Shown: positions 1-12,372 of the stretch, in pieces
How the letters are laid out: every line of letters begins with the position of its first letter
How positions within the stretch are numbered: position 1 is the first letter of the stretch
Assembly: GCA_029962745.1 (NCBI GenBank)
Contig: CM057153.1
Location: 35,605,340 to 35,669,339, forward strand
Source: Echinometra lucunter
Lineage: Eukaryota > Echinodermata > Echinoidea > Camarodonta > Echinometridae
Reading direction: 5' to 3'
Length of the DNA: 64,000 bases
The notes under the pieces: model-generated
The model's database searches: none
The model's input: only the letters and a program-made list of their open reading frames with translations
Told to the model about the DNA's origin: nothing
Made by a program: the position numbers and the translations under genes

Positions 1-2900
1 ATTCACACTCAGAATCCCCTGTATTTCCCTCAAACTAGGCTCATTCTATACTTAACTCGATTACGTATTTTCTTCTACATCAGTGCTACTCAATTTTACC
101 GAAAATCTGCCATTATTCTACATAATGTCTTTGACTCTTCCTTGATTTTTTTCTTTCTGTTATTCGACGGAAAGGAACCTAATGAACGTGAAAAGCTGCC
201 AACTCACTACTCTCCATCTCTATTGTGAGTTTTTAAAAAAGGAGAGAGAGCTATATTTGTCATTTAGAGTTCGTGATTGGAGAATCCTTTCATTAATGAC
301 GGAAAGAAGCGAAATGCATTTTTATGTGCGACCTTGTCGAAGGTTTAAGGTTTGCTTAATGCACGAGATATCTTCACATTGAAGTCTTGGAGAGATGTTC
401 TTTGGTTTGTTAATTTGAATATACCCAATCCTTTTCTATTCCTGTTAAAAACATTTATCTTGAATAATTTTCAGAGACGACTGGTAATTCTGTGTCAGTC
501 CTTTTGAAAGACAGTTTCTGTCGTCATTCAGTAATGGTAATGCTATTGACATTTATTAAAGTAGAATGAATATTTTTCACACGCCCTCCACTTTAATAGA
601 TAGTTCCATGCAGGATTCATGCATTAATCCGTTACTGTCAAAGGTGATTCTGAATGCAAAACAGACGAAAACAATCCCTTTTTTATTAATTAATTTCTCA
701 CTTAAATGAACTTTATCTTAGTAGGTCATGCTTTGATAAAAATAGGGTGCTACATAGGGTGCTACATTTCGTTCTGTTAGGCAGGTTGCAAGTTTCAGTC
801 ATTCACTTTCAACATTTGAGGTTGAAAAAATGAATACAATTTTATTAGGATCCATGCCAACTTACATGGATGGCTACAGCCCACGAGACCATCAGCCCTC
901 ATGACCTTGACTGACCTCATGACCTTGACAGCCTTCATGACCTCGACTACCCTCATGGTCATGAGGTCTCAAGATTTGTGAATCTGCTGTGTTGCCCCCG
1001 TTATGCACTATATACCTCCACAATAGTTGAATTTAGCCTAAAGTACTGATCCAAATAATCTTACCTCAAAATAACTACGAAGCAGTTTTATTTGTTTATA
1101 TTTCAAATCAATAGTAATGAATTTCAATATGGCTCGGAGGATATACAATCATGCCAAATACTTTGGTACTATTATGAAGAAGAAAAAGCAGTCATGCATA
1201 TTTCTCCATCCAGTCAGGCTGTGTTTCAGGAAAATGAAGGAGATATAGAAAGAGAGGGGAGATGAAGAGATTAGAAAAAGAAAAAGACTGTCTTCTTATT
1301 GTCTCCCAGGAGACTGGAAAGGTATTCTGTGTTTCATTTGGGAGAGTAAAATTGCCTTTACTTTATTCTAGAAGTTATTCAAAGTATTCTGCAATTACAG
1401 GATTCTTTGACTAGCATTGCCAAAAGGACTCTCAGTCATTTCTATCCGTGCAGCACACTACTGTGTAATATAAGGTGACACGAAAACAACACCATAGGGA
1501 AACTCGTTTCTCAATTATTCAGTGCAACATGATATGCAGGCAGAGTCTGTACATACATGGACTCTTCTAAATTGGAATATAAGATGACTCCTTCATATGA
1601 ACTGACTTAATGTATTACTGTAGGGCTTCGGTCTTTTTTTAGTATTGAAGTGCAGTATATCAAAACGTCGGTGAAATACAAAATATTTCTGTCCCAGAAT
1701 TTTAATTATATTCTAAGTCTATTCAGGTGCTTGTTATTGTGTAGAACATACAGGAAAATATAAATGGCGTTCTCACGCCAATAAGTTGACTGAGTTAAGT
1801 CGTTTTTATCATATAATGAAAGGCTCATTCTTGTCTCACTTTCAAAAGACCAGTAAATATTTATGCGATTTTCCGAAAACAACCCCGTTTGGTAATCAAT
1901 TTTATCAAAAGTTGAGCAGTACTGATTACGTGACGAGCTGATGTCGTGAATCTGATTTAGAGTTAACTCTTAACAGTCTTTCTTTATGATTCTTAGTATG
2001 AAAAATTTCAGTTTTTTGATATCACAACCTCTGAACTGAAGTATGCTCATGCTAACTGACTAAGTATAGATCAAGTATGTCCTTTGTGATAAATTACTTC
2101 TTAGAATTAGGTTCTTTACCACCTTAAGCTCTATCAAGAAGTAGGGCCTACGTCACACTTCGTTTTCTAACGATGTAATCGTTATGTCGATAAATAAAGC
2201 GGGTTCTAAGAACGTATTTTGTACATTTTATGAAGGCTATCATTAAAAACTAATTATGGCTTACAGAAATAGCGCGTTATTGGATATGAAGTAAATGGAA
2301 AATGAATTAGAATGGAAATGATGTGACCTGTAGATTTACACAATACCTTTAAATATCAGCATGAAATATGAAGGCTAAGTGTTAACCTATCAATTGTCAA
2401 ATGAAGTCGTTGTATACCAAATATTCTTCATGTATAATTTTAATGGACGAGTAATGATGTAATGGAACTCACTGGTTAATAACTCAAAGTAAGTATCTAA
2501 TTATGGCCTCAGCTCATTGCTTGAACTTAGGGAACCAACTACATATTCTATTTTGAGATAGCAAGAACATTTTCTCTTCTTTAATGATAATTCGTTGGCC
2601 CTTATTTCTTCGAACATGACAAAGAAAGGGTTGTCGACGTTTGATTTGGGTCTTTAACTTATTCAACTTCGATTGGCGTCCCTAAGTCTGACATTATGAT
2701 TGCTAAATCAAACTGAATTCATTTGGTCCTATAAAGTACGATTCAATAAGCTACTTCAGGAGAAATCATCCGTCATATATCGTATTCATTATATTGCACA
2801 GTCTTGGGATAAATCAAGTCAAACGGTTTCCTCCGCTCTGCATTCCTTTCGCCCTGAACGGAAGGCAATTTCTGCTCATTAGAAATCAAACCTGAACATG
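1..2900. other. Non-coding, unique A/T-rich sequence
   Basis: No exon recognised. Open frames are short and without domain similarity. It contains a short degenerate repeat at 890-965. Confidence 0.6.
890..965. repeat. Degenerate minisatellite (CTCATGACCTTGAC units)
   Basis: About four units of a CTCATGACCTTGACTGAC-like motif. The last is followed by its partial reverse complement GGTCATGAGGTCTC. Confidence 0.8.
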
Positions 2901-2914
2901 TAACTTCTCTCTTC

Positions 2915-2971
2915 ATATCTCTCTATCTCTCTCTTTCTCTCACCCTCACCCTGTCTCTCCCCTCTTCCTAT

Positions 2972-3010
<39 letters not shown>

Positions 3011-3122
3011 ATCCCTATTTCTCTCTCTCCTTATCTGTCTCTTTCTTCCTCTTCTCTATCTCTCTCGTTTGTTCTCCCTCTCTCGCTCTCCCTCTTTCAA
3101 TCTCTTTCTCTCTCTCTATCAT
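2915..3122. repeat. CT-rich microsatellite region
   Basis: Pyrimidine-rich with pure (CT)n at about 2976-3006. Confidence 0.95.
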
Positions 3123-4441
3123 TATCATACGTTCTTAAGCCCACTTTTTCTAAGTATTTATCCATCTTCCATAAACATGATAAACTTTTAGTGTCAATAA
3201 TCTCGTCTTTTTGTTGACAGCTTCTGGTTTACAATGCTTTGAAATTATTTTTAACGATAAACTGAGTAGCTCACTCACAGTAGGCATTTTAAGCAATGGG
3301 TCTTAATCAAAAGAATTTAGCCATATGCACTGCTTTTTATTCAATATTTACAAACCATTCATCAGTCTTGATCAATATTGTCAGTACGCAGTTACCCCTC
3401 ATACTCTATGCCTTGTGACGTTTCTGACTGCTTTGCACACGAGCTTACTTTTCTACTTGCGACTGCCTTGTAATGAATACTCATTACTCAGTGCTCGGTG
3501 CTCAGAAAACTTTGATAAATATTGTTGACTAAGATATGCACAGCAGACTATCATACTTATGTCTTGATTTTAAAGTCTTTTGTCAGCTCTTTTCACTCAA
3601 ATTAATTCCGATACAACTTTTCAGAGATGACAAATATTGCCAAAGATATACCAACTTTAGAAAAGGCGTTGTAATTACATCAAATGCTAATTCAATAATT
3701 ATGCATTTAAAGTGCCATGATAAATGTACAAAAATGCATCTGAATTTATACTAAGAAGATTTTTATATGACCATGTTGATGAAGTACTTCTAAATCACTG
3801 TAGTGAATCCCTAGTCTTTTCCCGAAGGCATTTTTCTCTTTCTTTTTCGTCTTCTTCTTTTTGTCCTTTTTGGGGGTCTGATTTTTTTCTTAAAAATTCA
3901 TTTTGGTGAACGAACGGAGTCATGCATTATTGCTAAACTAAAAAACGAAAATCTTTACCTACCATATTGTTTACATTGAAAATACGGGAAGAATACGAGC
4001 TTCATCGAACTATTCACAGACCGTCGCTTAGCGCTTAGCGTATGACCTTAAAATTAGCGTGGATCAACTGAATTCAATTAAAATTATACTATTGCTCGCA
4101 CTATCCTATCAATTTAAATATCGAATCAAGATGTTTTTCTTGGAACCCTTGTACGGGTCTTCCGTTAATTTCCAAACTAGATAGGCAAATATGAAGAATA
4201 AAGTAATCGGACGTATTGAGAATTACTCACCCATCTCACGTTTCAGTAATTTTCAAGTTTTCTTGGTACTTATTGCAAGCCTTTTCACTTCCTAACTGTC
4301 ACTGTGAAGGGTAAAAAAAATCCGGAACACTTTTGCTTTTGATCACGTGTCTTTGCTGGTTCTTTTTAAACTCTAATCGTCATCCCCTCTTTTTTTCTAT
4401 TTTACTTGCATATTAATAATAACTACTGTTTAATTTATACC

Positions 4442-4476
4442 ATTATGTGTGCGCGCGCGCGCGTGTGTGTGTGTGT
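4442..4476. repeat. (GC)n(GT)n alternating purine-pyrimidine
   Basis: TGTGTGCGCGCGCGCGCG then GTGTGTGTGTGTG; a sequence with Z-DNA potential. Confidence 0.9.
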
Positions 4477-5944
4477 ATTTCAAAACGTTGATTATCTTAT
4501 TTTGACTATTTTAGTTCCGACATTTTATTCACTGTTTTCCCTAAGTTCTTTGCCATTTATCATGTTTATTTTTGCTTGTCATTCCGCTTGTTTCTGTTTG
4601 TTTTGTTGCAGAACCCTGGAAAAAGGCCTTTCATGCCGAAAGCTAGGGGAAAAATTTTAAAAAAGGGGGATTTAGCTACGTCGTTCAATGTCTTGAGTAT
4701 TTTAAATTTATATATTTATATAATTTTATTTTGTAAGGATCCTTCCCTGCAATTCTCTTCCGAAGTGGGGTTCACTGACCGCAAGTGTTTGATGATTTAA
4801 AAGTCAAGATTCACTAGAAGGTTGACCCTCTCTTAACACTCACTAGAGTACCGTCTTGGGATAGTCGGTGGATAGTCTTATTAGCATATCAATCAAACGT
4901 GATATAGCGTGCCTAACAGGGTGGGAAGTCTGAGTAAAAATCATTAAAATAATACTAGAAAAAGATGACTCGGTGCATCTGAAAATATTGGATTTTAGTG
5001 AAATGAGATGCTGATTAAATTAATCGTGATTAATGGTAGCAATGAGAAGCCACTTTTTATGGAACTACCTATTTATAGTGAAAAGTTGACACAATTTCTG
5101 AAATATTGAAATCTCTAAGCATTTACGTAACAAAATATTAAACTATGAAAAAATTGATATAAAATTGATTTTTTCGATACTACCAAACTACACTGATTGC
5201 AAATTCAACTAAATGTTACACATTCTTGTAGTCTGGTAGTAGGATAAGTTGTGGCAGCATTATATGTAAATCATAATACTCGGTCTTATGACTTTTGACT
5301 TGCAACGAAATCTGACCAGGAAAGATGAAATAGAAAGAAAAATGCAATCCAGTATTATCAAAAATAATACAAGAGAATTTAATCATTAGGATATCGATTT
5401 CTCCTTTTGATTTCATAGCTCTCGTTTATTTGTTCTTCCCACACTAACCATGGATGAATTGTACAGAATGAATAGGCTGGTACTGCACTTCGCAAATCAG
5501 CGGATTAAATCAAGCTCGTATTAATAAGCCGCTTTCAAAAATACAGGACACTGAATGTCAGAAGTTCCACAAATATAAGGAGTTTAGGGCTTGATCAAGA
5601 AATAATGCGATAGTACATACATGCATCTTGTATGAGTATTTGTACGAAAGAGATACATGTATCGATTGAGGATGATTTCTCTTAAGTTGAATAAAGATTG
5701 ACGATCGAGAGAGAAGTTATATAAAGAAAAAGAGATGACGGATGTAAAAGAAAAGACAGTAAACTCTCATACATCTTCGTTCTGATATCCTATGAACCAT
5801 ACATATCGCAGAAATATAAGAATATCTTTGTTATCGCAATGTATTGCAACGTTTGCAGCTTTCATATCTCAAAACACATCAATCACTTCCAGGCAGCGAA
5901 CCTTACAATTTGAATACATGCAGTCCATGATTCTCTAAGATGTG

Positions 5945-5945
<1 letters not shown>

Positions 5946-5978
<33 letters not shown>
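5946..5978. repeat. (GA)n microsatellite
   Basis: About 16 pure GA units, one of few arrays with GA rather than CT on the + strand. Confidence 0.97.
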
Positions 5979-5982
<4 letters not shown>

Positions 5983-6783
5983 TGGACAACTGTCATATTA
6001 TGCCCTTGAAAACCTTCTAGCCACATACTGTAAAAGAAGATATAGACATAGATGAGACAAAGATTGTGTTCTTTAAAAAGCTAGACTCTCCATCTCCTGG
6101 AAAAATTGAACAAATTTCCTTGTCATTTCACCTTCGAGATTCCCTTTCAGACGTACGATGTCACATACAGAGCTGGCATAGGCCTGGCAAGCACATTGAA
6201 TTTGTTGATTTGATGTTGAATATGCGCTATTTCACAGGAGAATACGGCACTGAAACTTGACTCGATTAGATTTTGAACTTTTCCCTTTTATGCTCAGTAT
6301 CCATTCCATTTCTTTCAAATCGATGCCAAGCTTGGAAACCGAATACATGGCTCTTCTTTCGACATGACCTTGTTCTAAAACGAACACTATCTGATGGATT
6401 TGGACTTCGCTTACTTTAATGTTAGAAAAGAGCCGTGCTCTTCTACTTTTCGAATTTTTTTTACCCATCCGTTGGTTCACAGAATTTTCATAAATACAAA
6501 ATTAATCATGGAATTAATTGCACATTCGGAAAGTTGAAATATACATTTTATGAATTATTGATTGAATGGTGGATGCAATTTGTTAATAATTATACTGAAA
6601 CGCTGTTAGAACAGTTATATAAAAGTCATTGTTGTTTAACATATGTATGTAAAACATATGGGCATTTTCTTTTTTAAAGAACTGCTGGTAGCTTCATATT
6701 TTAGACAACCTAATGATTTTTAAACAACTGTTTAAACTGTCCAAGCTCTACTACTTTATGCATCGTTTTACCATCCTCTTGAA

Positions 6784-6807
6784 CACACACACACACCATC
6801 ACACACG

Positions 6808-6847
<40 letters not shown>
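6784..6847. repeat. (CA)n(AT)n compound microsatellite
   Basis: Interrupted CA units followed by pure AT from 6811 to 6847. Confidence 0.95.
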
Positions 6848-6851
<4 letters not shown>

Positions 6852-8154
6852 TATTATCATCATTATAATTATCATTTTTATTGTCACTATTAGATAGGTA
6901 GAGGGTACAATAGATTATCCGAATCACCCTGAATCATCTTCTCTTCCTAGACATGCTAGAGAAAAGAAAACGCTGTCCCTCCCTCTCTTTAAAAAGAGGA
7001 CATTTAATAGATACCATTTAATAAAGCTTTGGTCTTCCGTTTAGTTTGCATTTCATGTTTCTTTCGTTTTTGAAAATGTTTCTGTCTGTACAGTAAAACA
7101 CATCTTTAAAAGACCATGAATATATCGTATCTGAAGATTTCTTGCAAGTTTAAGGGTTGAAATTTGCTAGTTCAGTTATCCTTAGTTCGTCCCTTACATA
7201 TACGATTTATATCGTATCATTTTAGCCAGGTTTCTGTTTGGAACTGGTTTCTTTTTCCCTCGACTCTCTGTTTGTGAACTGATTTTATACAAGAGTAATG
7301 CATACAAAGTGGCCGCAATGCATAATTCTGAAGTGGGCACAAAACACACATATGAATAGCATTTCGATCCTAGCCAGCATGTGTAAATTGCAATTTACTA
7401 AATATGTATAATGTAAGTGAACGATGTTTCCCAAAGGAGAATTTCCCCTGGTATAGTTGCTGATACTGAATCGCCTTGAATATGCTCAAGAGAAATCCAG
7501 CATATGCACTTCTGTGAAATGATACCATACCCCTTTGCTTAAATCCAGAATGATATTGCGAAAGATATATTTCCATCTTTTTCCCTTTAGCGAAGCAATA
7601 TTGAGGCATATACGAGGAAAATTGAGCACTCGCCAATATTTGTTCATGTTTTAAGAAGCAATTCGTTCAAATTGAATATTTGATGTTTTCATATTCAGAA
7701 AAAGTTAAACGTGTCTCTTCATTTTTCTATGTAACTCGGTCCCTGTCTCTTCCACCCCCCCCCCTTCCACATGCTATCGTATGTTATCAATCGCTTAAAC
7801 ATTTGTTATGAGAAAGCAAATAAAGTTGTATGTTACCATGCTGAAAAATTATTTTCTAAGACTTATTTGATATTTGAAACTGTATATTTTGTTTAATCCC
7901 CGCTGATTTATAAAAGTCAACTTCTGACAAAACAAAAAGAGTCCCACTTTCTATTTGAGGATTTTATCACAGCCTACATTCTGTGAATAATGTCGATTTC
8001 ACCCTAAAATCACGATTTCCCATAAAATTGTCTGAATTAGTTTACATTAGTTCATCCATGCGCTTCATTACACCGTGTCTGCATGCCAAATCTTTCTGCC
8101 TTCTTTCATATATTTTCTATCCTTCGATTTTCGCTTCATTTTACGCTCATCACC

Positions 8155-8223
8155 GTTGCCATGGTAACGCATAAGTCTCGTCTCTGACGTCATACTGCGG
8201 GTTGTTGTGCCTGGATGGTAACC
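8155..8223. promoter_or_regulatory. Candidate RFX X-box / CRE cluster
   Basis: GTTGCCATGGTAAC at 8155-8168 is a perfect 14-base palindrome matching the RFX X-box consensus. A full CRE, TGACGTCA, is at 8185-8192, and a half X-box ATGGTAACC at 8215-8223. RFX and CREB/ATF sites are known to cooperate in animal enhancers. Which gene it serves, and whether it is bound, is unknown. Confidence 0.5.
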
Positions 8224-8700
8224 TTTAAAGAGTGCTCGCATGTGTAACCTCGTGTTCACTCAGATATGCAGGGAATGTGATGTAGCGAGATACACGCCAC
8301 ATACCTGTTGCATGCATGTGGTATGTGTTATTTATGGAGCATTATGTACAGCCAATCTGCCTACACTCTTTTCTTTTCCATAATTTGTTCGAATATTCAT
8401 GCTTACTTTTTCACTTGGGTATAATACTCGTGTTTTCTTATAACTATTAGTGTTATTTCTTCCCATTTAGTATGAGGAAATGATTCTTCCTCGTATTCAA
8501 GTAACCGTTTATACAAAATAGAGAATATATTTTGTACAAAATAGCTTATTTAACATAATTATTTCCACAAAATTGATTTTCTGTTCTGCTAATAAACTTA
8601 ATTTTCAGTAAAGGTTATCCGAACGCCAATATGTTCATGTTGGGACAATTTTTTGATTACTACTGGTACTTATTTCTTACATTTATCAATATTAAGGACT

Positions 8701-8702
<2 letters not shown>

Positions 8703-8748
<46 letters not shown>
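8703..8748. repeat. (CT)n microsatellite, 23 units
   Basis: Uninterrupted CT dinucleotides. Confidence 0.98.
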
Positions 8749-8751
<3 letters not shown>

Positions 8752-9725
8752 GTAATTTTAAAACTAGTTACATCGTATATGTAAAACGCATACGGCATTG
8801 TCTTCCTTGCTACATTGCTCAATCAGAGTTACAAATCTACTACAAACAATTGTATTACCTTTCCTAAACCCACTCAAGCAAAACAAGATTCAGTTTCTTA
8901 ACAAAATTCCATTTTATCTGAAGATGCTGACAAACATCCTGCAGTTGTTTGGTCATGGTAATCTTACGTGACGTTAGCTCTCTGGTTTTTGTTAAACATG
9001 GGCACGTTCTCAAACGTGTGTTCCTGTGCAGAGGAGTAACTAGTAATGGAAAATAATGTATTACAGATTCTTGAGTTGCGTCACAGCAATGTCCCAGGGA
9101 AATAAAAAAGTGTGTTATTCTGAGAGAAAAAGGAAAGATGAAAAGAGAAAAATGGAAAAGAGAGGATGAGAAAGAGAAGAGGGGAAAGATAGGACGCTCT
9201 TACGCTGACGTAATCATTAATCTTTCTCGATTTATTGGCCATCTTGCGATGCTCGAAGTCTTGATCCATGGCATCTTGCCTCAGAAGGAGCATTATGAAT
9301 CTGTACCTTGTTGAATGGGGGCCGTATTAGCCGAGATAAGGGAGCATGAAAATGCTAAGTAGCAGTAGCCTTTTATACCCTTACGTTCTTGTAACGCCAA
9401 CTGAATACCCCATGATGAATTAGCGCAATAGGATCCAGTTGTATAGTCGAATGATTGTATGATTTGTTGTCCTATATTTTTTTCTGAATTACTTCACCTG
9501 TAACTCAGATATCTGTGTTATTAAATACGTCATACCTTAATCAAATGATTAAACTTATAGAACAGGGTAATCGTAAGCCTTGTATTAATCTATAAACATT
9601 GTTGTATTTTCGACTGCATTGTAGCACTCATCCTGACAACAAACACAAGTTTATTTGATAATCATCGTGGGTCGAACAATTTTCTTTACAGTCACCATTA
9701 CATCATTATTTAAAATAACCATTAA

Positions 9726-9733
9726 TGACGTCA
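9726..9733. promoter_or_regulatory. CRE octamer TGACGTCA
   Basis: Exact palindromic CREB/ATF site; one of six in the first 38 kb. Binding untested. Confidence 0.4.
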
Positions 9734-12004
9734 CATACCAGGGATTTTATTTCGATAAACTATATCATTCGTTCTTATCATATGGATTCTAAAGCTTTGT
9801 ATTATATATGACTAATATGCTACATGAACAATCATTATTCCCATTTCAGTTTCAGTCGCCTCTGCACGCCATACACTTCTGCCTTTTCATTTCGGTCCCA
9901 AAGTGTATTTTTTATCATGCACGCCTCCATTTTGCTGTGCATTCAGCTATATGATTTACCGCTTTGTGTCTTTCAAAGCAATGAACTTTGTATTATTGTA
10001 TTCCGCTTTGATTGTGTATGTATTTTCCCCTTTCGTAATGCATGTCAACAAAACATGATAAGGCAATGAATGAATAGATGAATGACATATCTATTGACAG
10101 AGTATCATTATTTTGATCTTCTAACCAATAGCAGTACACTTTTGATTCAGCATGCTATGAGTAACACATTATGAAAAAAACCGTTCTATGGGCATCATGT
10201 TGTGCATTTCTAGAATAAGGGCTGATTTAATTGTAATCGTAAAGTATTATAAAACTCTGTAAACTGGCCACGCAGGGTAAAATACATAACCATTATTTTT
10301 GTGAACAAATTGGTAATTTTCCTGTTAATTTTTTCAAATTTCCTTCATATTGCTTCATGTTTTATAAACATTCTTGTTGTGGTTTTTCAAACCATGTTGG
10401 ACAAAATACAACTTTTTTGCCAATTTGAGGAAGGAACCTGGTTAATTTAGCTCTTACGAAATCTATGGCACTGCTATGAGTTAAGGCATGGTAATACAAG
10501 TCAGGGAATAAATAGAAAAAAAAAGTCACTATCGTCCGTATACAACTACCTACCTCTAGTTTCTCTGAATCTGTATATCAGCACTGATTGGGCAATTGAA
10601 AAGTCACAAACAGATTTGTTACAAACATATTATTCCGAAAATGCCATACAGATGTCAACATACACGTTTGCCCCTTCTTTTCTTCATGTAGCAATGCAAG
10701 AAAAGCACCTTATTCAAAATAGAGACTTAATTGTTATTTTGGTGAGGGAGAAGACCTCTTGGTGCTGACTTAAATAACATGATCATGTTCTTAAGGAGTA
10801 ATAAATGAAGAAAACAAGATCAGCAACTTGGCAGGAACTGAGTGGAGACGAATTGATTTCACCATTACAACTTGCAGTCCTTTGACGAATTTGGCGCCTC
10901 TAACTACCGCTCATTAAAAACTGTGTTTACGTGCCAAGTGTAAGGCTTGGAGGCATAAACTACCATTTTAGAGCTCTTCAACTGCGTTAAGACGTTCCCA
11001 ACGGCTGTTCTAGGTTCTAATGTGCCCCCTTTATAGAACATTATTTGTTTTTCAAATGAAAACGCTTACGTTGTGTCGATTCGCCCATCTGTGAACAGGA
11101 TGCACCAACAGAAGGGCAAAATAGTGGGCAAACGAGTGATTAGAAGGTTTTGATAACTTCCATGGCGGGGGAAATGCTTCGGGACTGGTCGCGCGTCCCC
11201 GGCGCTTGTATTGCCCCGAGCTCCATCTTTGGTAGAAATCGTAAGGAGTGACCTTTTATAAACAGCACAACTTTTTCTCATGGTGATGTTCGGTTCACGA
11301 AGTAAGGAAATAGAGCTCAATTAAGAGCACAAGTGCATTTCATTTGCACGGATCATTAGACTGGAGTCAGTGAAGCGAGGACATTATGATGGGCCCAAGG
11401 CCCTTCCGATACAGACTTTCTCCAGGCCAGTCCGCGTATCCTTGCTCGCCTTCATACCCATTATAAGACTGTATGACTTAAAGAACCCGAAATCATTTTT
11501 AAAGAAAATCAAGAAATAATCGGTATAGAAATGCTAGTCTGCCGGATGAAATCAGAGCATGTTCACGGAAGCTACATTAACAAATTCATCCTAGGTCATA
11601 CCATTTCAAGATCAATGATTTTTAAGAAGTCCCCTTTTCGGTATTTTTTTCCCTGAATCTCAGCTGTTTTCTAAAACATTAAATTGATTTTCCACTTTTT
11701 AAACTGAGCTCTGAATCAAGGATTTTTAAAAAAAACCCTTAACATTAAAAAATGGCCTTTGGGGTAACATCACCGTTGGACTGTAATCACCATGATTGTT
11801 GTGATATGACTGAATTAAACTGAAAAATTGCTGACATCCAACACATGTGGTAATATTTTACTCATACTGAAACGAACGCATCCTTTCGTAGTAAACCCAA
11901 ACTACATGAACTGTCAGTAATTACTCTTGGAACTCGAAGATTTTTGCCTTACTATAAGCTCATCTTCAGCTTACCCATGAATAATTCGAGCTTACTTGAT
12001 TCTT

Positions 12005-12012
12005 TGACGTCA
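12005..12012. promoter_or_regulatory. CRE octamer TGACGTCA
   Basis: Exact CRE in TTTGACGTCACAA context. Confidence 0.4.
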
Positions 12013-12085
12013 CAATGTATACTTGTTAAAACTGGCTTTACCCTGGTTTCAATTTCCCAGTCGCCAATTAAAGCATTCGTCCCCC

Positions 12086-12093
12086 CTTCTCTA

Positions 12094-12127
<34 letters not shown>

Positions 12128-12372
12128 ATCTCTTCTCATCTCTTCTCATCTCCATCTCCCTCTTTCTCTCTGTCCTTTCACTTTTACTTTCGTTTTTTTC
12201 TCTGTCTTTCTCTCTTTTTCACTGTCGTTCGCTCCTTCTCTCTTTTCTCTTTTCTTTATTTATTTCTCCACATTTCTTTAAATTCATCCCTTTTAAATTT
12301 CTTTCTCTCTCTCTCTCTCTCTCTCCCCATTTTTAAACCCCGTTTCATTTTTCCCCATTTCCCTCTCTCTGA
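12086..12372. repeat. Pyrimidine-rich CT microsatellite block
   Basis: Nearly all C/T for 280 bp with CT arrays at about 12096-12128 and 12300-12324. Long Ser/Leu/Phe open frames here are artefacts of the repeat. Confidence 0.95.

Larger units (their letters stand above)
3123..8140. other. Non-coding region with simple repeats
   Basis: No exon recognised. Holds GC/GT (4442-4476), GA (5946-5978) and AT (6811-6847) repeats; otherwise unique A/T-rich sequence. Confidence 0.6.
8224..11940. other. Non-coding region
   Basis: Holds a pure (CT)n array (8703-8748), a CRE octamer at 9726-9733 and a locally GC-richer patch around 11160-11260. No exon recognised. Confidence 0.6.
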
